Shown here one piece after another: positions 1 to 7,643 of a stretch of 64,000 bases of DNA (within the stretch, counting starts at the first letter, position 1; every line of letters begins with the position of its first letter). Below the pieces are notes generated by a model. The model saw only the letters and a program-made list of their open reading frames with translations. It searched no databases and was not told the DNA's origin. This DNA is from Microcystis wesenbergii FACHB-1317 (GTDB lineage: Bacteria; Cyanobacteriota; Cyanobacteriia; Cyanobacteriales; Microcystaceae). The translations under genes and the position numbers were made by a program. Location of the stretch: NCBI RefSeq assembly GCF_014696875.1, contig NZ_JACJQV010000097.1, positions 1-64,000 on the forward strand. Direction: 5' to 3'.

Positions 1-40
1 TAAAAGTTAAACTTCAAGTTTTCATTCAGGACAAATGTAC

Positions 41-76
41 GGGTTAACTAATTTTTTTGGGAAAATTAGTTAACCC
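41..76. repeat. Perfect 15-bp inverted repeat, 6-nt loop
   Basis: The arm GGGTTAACTAATTTT at 41-55 is exactly complementary to 62-76, with loop TTTGGG. It lies just beyond the point where the truncated PIN gene loses homology to its second copy. It could be a transcription terminator or the end of a small mobile repeat; the sequence does not decide between these. Confidence 0.6.
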
Positions 77-93
77 ATCATTATAACATATAA

Positions 94-311
94 TTAATTT
101 GCAAGAGTTCTAAGGTAGGTAGCAAGAGCTTTTCGACGCATAATCGCACCTTTAGTTGCAAAATAATTGAGTGTTTCATCTATGATGCCATCGGTAGTTA
201 TTAGGTAATCATCTGCATATTTTTGGGCATAATCTAAGGCAATAGTGTGCCAGTTATCTCTGGGATTAATCAAGGCATCCAATAAAAGGTATCAGCAAAA
301 ATGACTTTCAT
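94..311 (-). pseudogene. PIN-domain toxin, frameshifted and C-terminally truncated
   Basis: The ATG at 311-309 lies 2 nt after the upstream antitoxin stop and opens MKVIFADTFYWM, with the Asp of a PIN active site. A missing base in the codon that should give Ile stops that frame. The other frame continues as DALINPRDNWH to about codon 60 and then ends. Compared with the longer copy at 1427-1860, the last 70 or so residues are gone, including the C-terminal acidic residues. A TTG at 282 could start a shorter product, but it would lack the first catalytic Asp. It is the remains of a VapC-like RNase. Confidence 0.7.
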
Positions 312-313
312 TA

Positions 314-541
314 TTATTGTTTTGGTGTGCCATAAAGATAATGATCGTGTTGTTCGGCTCCGTCGGTGGGTAAGGTTTCTAGGACTTCTGGGGGAATATC
401 GGCGGTGAGTTCTTCAATGAATTGCCAAAAGGGTTGTTTCGGTTTGGCGGTTTGGGTTTGATGGAGGAAATCGAGGAGTTGGTGAATGGTTTCATCGGAA
501 GCGGTTTCGATTTCCTGGAGGAGTTGTTCTTTGGCTGTCAT
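314..541 (-). CDS. Antitoxin of a PIN-type toxin (DUF2281-like N terminus)
   Basis: A 75-residue protein. It starts MTAKEQLLQEIE, followed by an amphipathic helix (residues 1-30) typical of small cyanobacterial DUF2281-like antitoxins, and has a conserved tail LPTDGAEQHDHYLYGTPK that probably binds the PIN partner. It is followed after 2 nt by a PIN gene, as in a normal antitoxin-toxin operon. It is nearly identical to the antitoxin at 1863-2090, so the pair was duplicated. The partner here is broken, so this antitoxin is now orphan. Confidence 0.75.
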   Translation of the reverse strand: MTAKEQLLQEIETASDETIHQLLDFLHQTQTAKPKQPFWQFIEELTADIPPEVLETLPTDGAEQHDHYLYGTPKQ

Positions 542-622
542 GGCTGGTTTGGGATGGGGGGATGTTCCAGATTATAGCGCTCTCTATTATAAACAGTTGA
601 AAAAAGTAATTGCCTTTATTTT

Positions 623-922
623 TTAGTGGTTTTCAAAGAAAAAAGCTTCTAAATCTCGCTCTCCTTTAACAACACGCATAATTTCTAGCCCTTGCTCAGT
701 TAAGCGATAGAAAATAATGTAGTTTTTCATCGGTAAGCCACGCAAATAGGGACGAATCTCTCGATAACTGCGCCCCATTAGAGGAAATTGGCTAAGATAA
801 CGACACTTTTTGCTAAACTCTTCTAGGAATTTCTCGCCCGCATTAATATTGGTATTAGCCAAATAATCAAGAATTTGTTCCATATCTCGAATGGCTTCGG
901 TCGAAATGATGTATTGATCCAT
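623..922 (-). CDS. RelE/ParE-family toxin
   Basis: A 99-residue basic protein with the ParE fold pattern: an N-terminal strand plus helices (DQYIISTEAIRDMEQILDYL), a middle Arg-rich strand (MGRSYREIRPYLRGLPMKNY) and the strand IIFYRL before the C-terminal strand with a basic residue (VVKGERD). This subgroup inhibits either gyrase or ribosome-bound mRNA; the sequence alone does not separate them. It lies 6 nt downstream of the ParD-like gene on the same strand, in the usual antitoxin-first order. It looks intact. Confidence 0.82.
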   Translation of the reverse strand: MDQYIISTEAIRDMEQILDYLANTNINAGEKFLEEFSKKCRYLSQFPLMGRSYREIRPYLRGLPMKNYIIFYRLTEQGLEIMRVVKGERDLEAFFFENH

Positions 923-928
923 GAATAT

Positions 929-1216
929 TTAAGCTTCACAGTTTTTTTGAAGTCTTGCTTTGAGTTGAGCGATCGCGGTTTCTCCATCAATTCCTTCGCC
1001 TCGATCTAATTGTTCGGCAGCAATATCAATTTTTTGGCCAATGCCTTCCACCCATTGTTGATATTGATCGCGTTTACTGAGTAATTGCAAGGCTTCGGCA
1101 ATGATTTCGTCTGGATTGGCATAATGCCCTGTATTGAGTTTGGCTTCGATCAGTTTTTGGTGTTCGGGTTTTAAGGTTAATTTCATGGTTGTTAAGGCTT
1201 CATAATGTTTGAGCAT
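929..1216 (-). CDS. ParD-like antitoxin
   Basis: A 95-residue protein. KLTLKPEHQKLIEAKL and the following NPDEIIAEALQLL form the ribbon-helix-helix-type module of the ParD/CC2985 antitoxin family. The C-terminal half is acidic and would wrap the ParE-like toxin encoded 6 nt downstream. The start at 1216 is preferred over the internal Met at residue 11 because the decayed paralogue at 2757-3034 has Leu there and must start upstream. The pair is probably autoregulated, as is usual for ParDE. Confidence 0.82.
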   Translation of the reverse strand: MLKHYEALTTMKLTLKPEHQKLIEAKLNTGHYANPDEIIAEALQLLSKRDQYQQWVEGIGQKIDIAAEQLDRGEGIDGETAIAQLKARLQKNCEA

Positions 1217-1426
1217 GGTTAAGGTTCTCTAACAATTTTCTTAACTAAGTCTATGATATTGCAATGATAGTCTAGTTTAGTCTGAATTTAAGAGGTTCGG
1301 CAGAAAAGAGTCTATATTGTTCTTGAAAGTTAGGGTTAGGCGATCGCCGTTATGCTTAATAAATTTCCTGACGATGCCTGATGCTGTGGAGCTACAGAAT
1401 GGAATCCTGATCTAAGTGATCAAATT

Positions 1427-1860
1427 CTAAGTAAAGTTATTAAAATTAGAATCTTGGAACAAAATCCGAAAGTTTTCTTGGGTGAAGTGTTTGTCATGGG
1501 TTAATACTTCTGCAATTCTCCTTTGTTTCATCACAATCATAGAAATGCAGTCTGTCAGGCTATAGCCCTTATCAGGACGTTCATCAAATAGTTGAATTCC
1601 AGCTTGTCTGAGTTGAGGCGTATAAGAAATAATTTCCATGTTCGGCTCTTGACGGATTTGAAAGTAGGTCGCAAGAGCTTTTCGACGCATAATCGCACCT
1701 TTAGTTGCAAAATAATTGAGTGTTTCATCTACAATGCCATCGGTAGTTATTAGATAATCATCTGTATATTTCTGGGCATAATTTAAGGCAATAAAGTGCC
1801 AGTTATCCCTGGGATTAATCAAGGCATCCAATAAAAAGTATCAGCAAAGATGAGTTTCAT
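1427..1860 (-). pseudogene. PIN-domain toxin, single-base frameshift near the start
   Basis: The ATG at 1860-1858 lies 2 nt after the antitoxin stop and reads MKLIFADTFYWM before a stop. The remainder is open in the next frame (from a TTG at 1831) for 134 residues, with PIN signatures including TDGIVDETLNYF and the late acidic motif EVLTHDKHF. One T is missing in the Trp-Ile codon region. The same base is missing in the truncated copy at 94-311. Unless frameshifting or the internal TTG rescues it, the first catalytic Asp is separated from the rest of the enzyme. Confidence 0.7.
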
Positions 1861-1862
1861 TG

Positions 1863-2090
1863 TTATTGTTTTGGTGTGCCATAAAGATAATGATCGTGTT
1901 GTTCGGCTCCATCGGTGGGTAGGGTTTCTAAGACTTCTGGGGGAATATCGGCGGTGAGTTCTTCGATAAATTGCCAAAAGGGTTGTTTTGGTTTGGTGGT
2001 TTGGGTTTGATGTAAAAAGTTGAGGAGTTGGTCAATGGTTTCATCGGAGGCGGTTTCGATTTCCTGTAGGAGTTGTTCTTTGGCTGTCAT
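1863..2090 (-). CDS. Antitoxin of PIN-type toxin, second copy
   Basis: A 75-residue protein, nearly identical to the one at 314-541, starting MTAKEQLLQEIE and ending LYGTPKQ. An in-frame extension of 30 residues upstream is possible, but the homologous copies all begin at MTAKEQ, so the start is placed at 2090. It is followed by the frameshifted PIN gene after 2 nt. With 314-541 it shows that an antitoxin-PIN unit of roughly 0.7 kb was duplicated within 2 kb. Confidence 0.75.
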   Translation of the reverse strand: MTAKEQLLQEIETASDETIDQLLNFLHQTQTTKPKQPFWQFIEELTADIPPEVLETLPTDGAEQHDHYLYGTPKQ

Positions 2091-2148
2091 GGGTAGTTTG
2101 GGCTGGTGGGGATATTCCAGATTATAGAGATTTATCGGGCGATCGCCG

Positions 2149-2412
2149 TTATTCTTCATAAATTTCTCGACGATGGCCAATTCTGTTTACATAAATAATA
2201 TATTTTTCTTTATCGAATTCGTAAATAACCCGATAATCACCTATTCTGAGCTTATAAAAACCAGACAAATTTCCTGTTAAAGACAGAGGCGAAATTTGGT
2301 CAAAATTATTTTTTAGCCATTCAATTTTTTTGAGGATTCGTATTCGTGTTGTCTGTGTTAATTGATCAAGATCGTTAACGGCTTCGGGTTCATACTTAAC
2401 AGAATAAGCCAT
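2149..2412 (-). CDS. RelE-family mRNA interferase toxin
   Basis: An 87-residue protein with the RelE/StbE pattern: YSVKYEPEAVNDLDQL at the N terminus, the central strand LSGFYKLRIGDYRVIYEF and the C-terminal IIYVNRIGHRREIYE. Arg and Tyr residues are in the places used for ribosome-dependent mRNA cleavage. The start overlaps the preceding antitoxin stop by one base (TAATG), which indicates translational coupling. It appears complete. Confidence 0.88.
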   Translation of the reverse strand: MAYSVKYEPEAVNDLDQLTQTTRIRILKKIEWLKNNFDQISPLSLTGNLSGFYKLRIGDYRVIYEFDKEKYIIYVNRIGHRREIYEE

Positions 2413-2690
2413 TAGATAGAAATTCCATAGCGTTGAGAAATGTCTTCTTCTGAAATTGTCGGTCTGCCTGCGATTCGTTGTTGTTGTATTGCTAATAAAC
2501 TTTGCTGAAAGGAGTCTTTTACGGGTTGACCGCGATCGGGATCGTCACTGCTTAGGTCTAATTCATCATTATCAAGTTCGGGGGATTCGATAGTTTCTGA
2601 GCGTTTCGCTAAGAGGAAGTGGAGAACTTCTTGTAGAAGCGGCTCGGAGCTTTTTTCAATTTCCTGTAGGAGTTGTTCTTTGGCTGTCAT
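2412..2690 (-). CDS. DUF2281-like antitoxin paired with RelE
   Basis: A 92-residue protein. The N terminus MTAKEQLLQEIE is the same as in the two PIN-associated antitoxins of this window, but the C-terminal part is different and acidic (residues 35-70), ending in EEDISQRYGI. It therefore looks like the same dimerisation/DNA-binding head with a different toxin-binding tail, matched to the RelE gene that overlaps its stop codon. Confidence 0.75.
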   Translation of the reverse strand: MTAKEQLLQEIEKSSEPLLQEVLHFLLAKRSETIESPELDNDELDLSSDDPDRGQPVKDSFQQSLLAIQQQRIAGRPTISEEDISQRYGISI

Positions 2691-2756
2691 GGCTGGTTTT
2701 GGATGGGGGAATACTCAATATTATAGAATATTATAGAGATTTATCGGGCGATCGCT

Positions 2757-3034
2757 GATTGTATCGCGGTTTCTCCATCAATTCCTTCGCCTCTTCAAGA
2801 AAGTCCCCTTTTTTAAGGCTTCGGCCGTGAGCTCAGCCGAACGGGGGATTGAGGGGGATCAAACTCGATTGCCCATTGTTGATAGCAATCGCGTTTACTG
2901 AGTAATTGCAAAGCTTCGGCAATGATTTCATCTGGATTGGCATAACGCCCCGTATTTAGTTTGGCTTCGATCAGCTTTTGGTGTTCGGGTTTTAAGGTTA
3001 ATTTCAGGGTCGTTAAGGCTTGGCTTTTTTTCAT
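2757..3034 (-). pseudogene. ParD-like antitoxin remnant with internal replacement
   Basis: The first 50 codons from 3034 are nearly identical to the ParD gene at 929-1216 (KLTLKPEHQKLIEAKLNTG). After QQW the sequence is replaced by about 75 bp rich in G runs and CCCC/GGGG complementarity (2797-2870). Bases 2757-2796 then match the parD C-terminal coding part again. No ParE gene follows. It is a decayed duplicate interrupted by an unrelated repeat-like sequence. Confidence 0.65.
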
Positions 3035-3480
3035 TATCGGTTTATCGCTATGGAATCATCCCAGGGTTGCCGAGGCAAGAGGTTTCTCTCGTTTCTGCGG
3101 TGGGGTGGGTTTCTGGTCTGTGGAGATGGCTAAGGTGGGATGCTGGCATAGTTGTTTTTGGTGTCTTGGGTATGAAGTAGAAGTTTGGGGTTGGGAGAGT
3201 GGGGAGATTGTCAGGATATTCTGACAAAGTTTGGGCTTAAGTTGGTAAAGTTGGGGATTTTTCCCAAGTTAAGGATTTTTGCGGGAGGGTTGAGGGGCTG
3301 GAAGTTAGGCAGGGTAGGGATTTGGTGAATTTTACGAACTTTTTCCTTAAGTTGGTAAACTTTGGTTGCGTTGGGTGTTGAGACTAAATAAATTATCATT
3401 AGGATTAAAAAAAAATTCTGGTGATCGCTCTGTCTGGGTGTAATATACGGAAAATAAAAAAAAAGGAGATTTCTGGAGAT
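3035..3480. promoter_or_regulatory. Upstream region of the LamG-CdtB gene with repeats and palindrome
   Basis: No credible gene. The + strand is strongly G/T-rich from about 3060 to 3380. A 14-bp direct repeat CTTAAGTTGGTAAA occurs at 3236-3249 and 3346-3359. The palindrome TGTCAG-GATATT-CTGACA spans 3209-3226. GGAG motifs at 3465-3468 and 3475-3478 precede the ATG at 3481. These are candidate operator or promoter elements for the toxin gene only; no clear sigma-70 boxes were identified. Confidence 0.3.
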
Positions 3481-6400
3481 ATGGAAGCTGATTATGGAAT
3501 TCGTATTCAACAAGGGACTATGCTGGTAATTGCCAGTAATAATGCCTACGATTTTGGTGAGCATGATTTCACAGTTACTGCATTATTTCAAACAACACAG
3601 TCAGGAATGATTATTTCCCGCAAGCCTGCTGAAGGTGGGGAAGGGAATGGAGGGTGGTGGCTTCACTTAAAGGCTAATGGGGCTATTCAGTTAAATACGG
3701 ATGATGGCTTTGGCTATTACAAAGCTGTCTCTGAACCAACGAGTGCCCTTGATGGCACATGGCACAGCGTAGCAGCTATACGCCAAAACGGGAAAATTTC
3801 TATCTTTTTTGATGGAATCTCTATTTCAGTTACCCCAGAATCGAATAGGCCGACTCCCTTAGATGTTTCCAATTCACATCGACTTGTTATTGGTTACTGC
3901 GATCAACAAAGGTTGCAGTTCGTTGGGATTCTGGAAGATATATCTATCTGGAACCGAGCGTTGAATCAAGCTGAGATTAAACGAACAATGTTTAATCAGA
4001 TTACACCAGAAGATCCAGACTTAGTGGGTTTCTGGGAAATGAATCGCAACTTTTTAGATACATCCCGTATCAATAATCCCGCTATTCCTGTTGGACCTGT
4101 GTCATGGGTTCCTATTTTTCACTGTGTGTGGGCAGAAACCATCAATAACTACTCGTATTGTGCCATTGATCTCAGCGAAAATCTCGTAGAAGATCATGGC
4201 ATTCAGATTGACAACGGTGGAATGATCACAATTCCCCCTAATTCTGCCTATAATTTTGGTCTTGGAGAATTCACCATTACAGCCATTTTTCAGACAACTC
4301 AACCTGGAACAATTGTGTCTTGTAAGTCTAATGCAGTCACCAGTGGAGGATGGTTGCTTGCTTTAGAGGAAAATGGCTGGTTTAGAATGAAATTCTGGAA
4401 TAATGACGGTCGCTATTTTAATGTTTTTTGTTCTAGAGTAAACAAAGATGCACTTGATGGTCAATGGCATCACATAGCATTTACTCGAAAACCGGGTACA
4501 GATTGGTATAAATTTTTCTTTGATGGTCAAATCGCAGGATTAGTTAACATTGAAATAGATAATGCCAGAATATCTGTTATTCAACCCTACTTTGATATTC
4601 ATAATTTTGATCGGGTTGTTATTGGCAATTGTGACAACGAACGAGAAGCCAATCGGCAATTTGTGGGAATCATAGAGGATGTTACGATTTGGAACCGAGC
4701 TTTGGATGAGGCTGAAATTCAGCGCACTCGTTTCAACGAGGTCACACCGAACGATCAGGGCTTGGTGGGTTTTTGGAAGTTGGATCAAAATTTTGATGAT
4801 TCTTCGCCAACAAGAAACAATGGGTCAGGAGCAGGATCTGTTAAGTTTGTTGAAGCAAAACGTCAGCAAACGCTGAAAATTGCTGAAGGGACAAGCTATC
4901 TTTATGGCGTTGCCCTTGATAAATCTAAGTCTTCGGTTACGTTTCCAGAAGGGGCTTTAGTTAAGGTTTTTCGTCCTGATGGAACACAACTAGAGCAAGA
5001 CTCAAATACAGACGATCTTTTTGTGAAAATGAATGGTGATTCGGTTTGGGCATTTACAGTGAAGAACCCACAAGCAGGTGACTGGAAGTTTGCTGTTGAA
5101 TGTCCTACTTCGACACCATTTTTATTGAGTATTCAGACGACTCCTTCTAAGGATGTTGCTCCCACTATTGGTAATGCCCTACAAGAGCTTTATGTGGATG
5201 TCCCCGCTACTCCTACCCGAGCTTTTTTCACATTGGAAAATAGTGAGGTTTCAACTTCAGATTCATCGGGATGGACTGATGTGGCAAAATGGACTGGGGC
5301 AACAGCCGCAGGACTATTGACGTTAGCAGCCTTAGCCTTGGGAACTATTACTCTACCTGTAGCAGTATTAGGTGCGACTGTAGCAGTGGGTATTAATATT
5401 ATCGGAACTACAATTGCACTGGATAAAGAGCTTGACTTTGAGAAAAAAAGTGACTTATTAGGTAGGCAAGTGGGCATTGGTGACTTCTCATTTGAAAAAT
5501 ATGGTCAAAATTCCTATTATTACGGTGTTTATGACAATCTTCGTAATTACCAGAATGAAAGTGTAAGTTATACCTCTCAAATTAAGATTGACGCAGATAC
5601 TCCCTATTTATACGCTGTTCTCACCCAAAATGATAACTCCATTGATTTTCCAGTAGATGTGGTTCTAAATATTCAAGCACCAGATGGAACTAGCTACAAT
5701 CATGATATCCAAAATGAAAACTCGTTGGCGATCACATCCAATTCTTCAATACGTTGCTTGATTATCAACAATCCTCAATCTGGATCATGGAATATTTCTA
5801 TTAATGCTCCAGAAGGCGTAAAATTTCATTGTGAGCTTGGTACAGTTCCTTCTAAGGATGTATTTGATACTATCGCTGACACTTATAATGTTCAGAATGA
5901 CGCAATAGATCAACTTGTCCCTCCCTTTACTGGAATAACAGATGCCATTTTAATTGGGAATAAAACCGATAATGTATCAGTTCCTGCGAAAGATTTGTTA
6001 TATCTTTTTACCACGGTAGCATTAGGTCAAGATTCTGTTAGCGTAGGTTCTCAACAAATACCATTAACGCAAGAACAAGAAAAACTATGTGGAAGAACTT
6101 TTGTTAGTGATTTGACTAAGATATTTACGAGAAAAAGGTCTGTTGAAGACATGGTAGTTGAAGACATGGTAAACGAAGAGGTAATGCCCATCGTAGCCAC
6201 CACAACTAAAAGAAGAAAGACCGAGAAAATACCTGCTTTAGTTACTTGGAATTTTGAAGGATCTAAGTTTGATAATAGCGGCCGTAGCCCCTGGACTCCG
6301 ATTTCACACTGGTTTACTCAACAAGAAGATCAAGAAGGTGTTAAAAAATTTCCTTACGAGGTTTACATTGCTTGTTTGCAAGAATGCGGAACCCTTCCTT

Positions 6401-6993
6401 CAAATGTGGAATTGATGGAGGAGGATGTTGAAGGGATAAGAGGACTTTGTAGATATTCTTGGAAAGTTAACGCTTCGCCGGAATCAGAAAGGGTGACTAG
6501 GGCAGGAAGCCGTCTTCCTGTACAGATTCTTTATTATCCCTGGGACACAAGAGGTAATCGAGTTAATCTTGCGATAGTTTCAAGAATGATTTTTTCTAGT
6601 CTTTATATTCCTCCTTTGAATGACAACCTACGTCCTTTAATTGGTATCCAGTATCTCGGAAGCCATTATTTCTCTATTCATGCAGCAAGTGGTGGTGGTG
6701 GAGATGCTGTGACATTGTTGAAGGGAGCATATCAGGAAGTTAGCAATTCTCCATGGTGGGTAGCAGGTGATTTTAACGTAGAACCTGATGAATTACAGGG
6801 CAGACTTAATCAACAAGTACCTCTCATAAATCCCATTATTTGTCCACCTAATGACATAACACGGCCAAAATCTGGAAAACACCTAGATTATGTCGTCCGT
6901 GAACCAGATGCTCAAAAAATAGTGGGGGATGTCTTCTTCTCTAAATATGATCAGATAGCAGATCATCGTCCAGTTTTCTATACTTTAGAGTGA
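3481..6993 (+). CDS. LamG-LamG-beta-domain protein with C-terminal CdtB-like nuclease domain
   Basis: A 1170-residue protein (an upstream GTG at 3421 would add 20). Two LamG/concanavalin-like domains (about 3-215 and 235-455) are homologous to each other. Two beta-rich repeats, each ending near PSKDV (about 465-560 and 695-795), flank a long hydrophobic Ala/Gly-rich stretch (608-647). A charged linker carries RKRS (884-887) and KRRK (910-913). Residues 918-1170 match cytolethal distending toxin B: TWNFEG (Asn924), LQECGTLPS (Glu968), NRVNLAIVSR (1026-1035), SIHAASGGGGDAV (His1067), GDFN (Asp1097, Asn1099), LDYVV (Asp1136) and ADHRPV (Asp1161, His1162). All Mg-dependent DNase I-fold catalytic positions are present. 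No classical signal peptide and no CdtA/CdtC gene were seen. It is probably a DNA-damaging effector, perhaps against eukaryotic cells; that role is inference. Confidence 0.85.
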   Translation: MEADYGIRIQQGTMLVIASNNAYDFGEHDFTVTALFQTTQSGMIISRKPAEGGEGNGGWWLHLKANGAIQLNTDDGFGYYKAVSEPTSALDGTWHSVAAIRQNGKISIFFDGISISVTPESNRPTPLDVSNSHRLVIGYCDQQRLQFVGILEDISIWNRALNQAEIKRTMFNQITPEDPDLVGFWEMNRNFLDTSRINNPAIPVGPVSWVPIFHCVWAETINNYSYCAIDLSENLVEDHGIQIDNGGMITIPPNSAYNFGLGEFTITAIFQTTQPGTIVSCKSNAVTSGGWLLALEENGWFRMKFWNNDGRYFNVFCSRVNKDALDGQWHHIAFTRKPGTDWYKFFFDGQIAGLVNIEIDNARISVIQPYFDIHNFDRVVIGNCDNEREANRQFVGIIEDVTIWNRALDEAEIQRTRFNEVTPNDQGLVGFWKLDQNFDDSSPTRNNGSGAGSVKFVEAKRQQTLKIAEGTSYLYGVALDKSKSSVTFPEGALVKVFRPDGTQLEQDSNTDDLFVKMNGDSVWAFTVKNPQAGDWKFAVECPTSTPFLLSIQTTPSKDVAPTIGNALQELYVDVPATPTRAFFTLENSEVSTSDSSGWTDVAKWTGATAAGLLTLAALALGTITLPVAVLGATVAVGINIIGTTIALDKELDFEKKSDLLGRQVGIGDFSFEKYGQNSYYYGVYDNLRNYQNESVSYTSQIKIDADTPYLYAVLTQNDNSIDFPVDVVLNIQAPDGTSYNHDIQNENSLAITSNSSIRCLIINNPQSGSWNISINAPEGVKFHCELGTVPSKDVFDTIADTYNVQNDAIDQLVPPFTGITDAILIGNKTDNVSVPAKDLLYLFTTVALGQDSVSVGSQQIPLTQEQEKLCGRTFVSDLTKIFTRKRSVEDMVVEDMVNEEVMPIVATTTKRRKTEKIPALVTWNFEGSKFDNSGRSPWTPISHWFTQQEDQEGVKKFPYEVYIACLQECGTLPSNVELMEEDVEGIRGLCRYSWKVNASPESERVTRAGSRLPVQILYYPWDTRGNRVNLAIVSRMIFSSLYIPPLNDNLRPLIGIQYLGSHYFSIHAASGGGGDAVTLLKGAYQEVSNSPWWVAGDFNVEPDELQGRLNQQVPLINPIICPPNDITRPKSGKHLDYVVREPDAQKIVGDVFFSKYDQIADHRPVFYTLE

Positions 6994-7643
6994 TCGCCGA
7001 TCGCGTAGGGTGCATCCCATGCACCTTTTACCTTTTCAAAATACTAAAATCTAAATTGCGATGCCTTACATTTCCGTAACATCTCCCGCATTATTCATTG
7101 CCCATACCGTCAGGAGTTGTTATCGTACCCAAATCAGATCCATAAAAACCTTCAACAATCAATTAATAGATACGGAAAAACAGGGCAATCTTGGAATTTT
7201 AAATAAAACCCCTACCGCATGGGATAATAACGAATATAATCACAGTGTAAAGCATAATCTCATTCATCTCGAATTAATGGTATATCCAGCCCTTTCAAAT
7301 TAGCTGCTAAAATTGAAGAGGAAACCAACCCAACAGTGCGATCGCCGATCTTGTAGGGTGCGTTTCTTAACGCGCCTTTTGTGTTTTATATGCGTTACGC
7401 TACCCTAACCCCTCCTACCGTTATTCATCGTCAATATTATCAGGAATAATGGGAATTTCTACCATTCCCCCAATCGGTCAGATAAAGCCCCTGATAAACC
7501 GATAAACCCTAGAAAACGGCCAATCCTGCGGTTTTAAACCTAACCCATACCGGCCTGGATTGTCATGGGTATCATCACAACATAAAGATTCAATCCCGTA
7601 AACTGCCTTACCCAATATGCCCTTTTTCTCTTAATTGTGATTT
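6994..7643. other. Gene-poor spacer with repeat and gene debris
   Basis: It contains short copies of the GTAGGGTGCGT repeat (about 7006 and 7354) next to GATCGCC. On the minus strand between about 7490 and 7620 is an uninterrupted reading stretch with WPFSRVYRFI near its end but no start, probably the end of a lost gene. An 80-codon + strand frame at 7061-7303 has no family signature and no ribosome site, and is not called. Confidence 0.4.

Noticed and set aside
2961-3224. Open frame on the + strand across the parD remnant
   Set aside because: It is antisense to recognisable ParD coding DNA and then runs through G/T-rich non-coding sequence; no family signature.
3421-3480. GTG start with LSGC lipobox-like motif for the CdtB-domain protein
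   Set aside because: No hydrophobic signal-peptide core precedes the Cys and no ribosome site precedes the GTG; the ATG at 3481 has GGAG motifs upstream and starts exactly at the LamG homology.
6130-6141. RKRS as a furin cleavage site in the toxin linker
   Set aside because: The P4 position is Thr, so the R-x-K/R-R rule is not met; kept only as a basic motif.
7061-7303. 80-codon + strand frame
   Set aside because: No ribosome site, no family pattern, and it overlaps DNA with repeat fragments.
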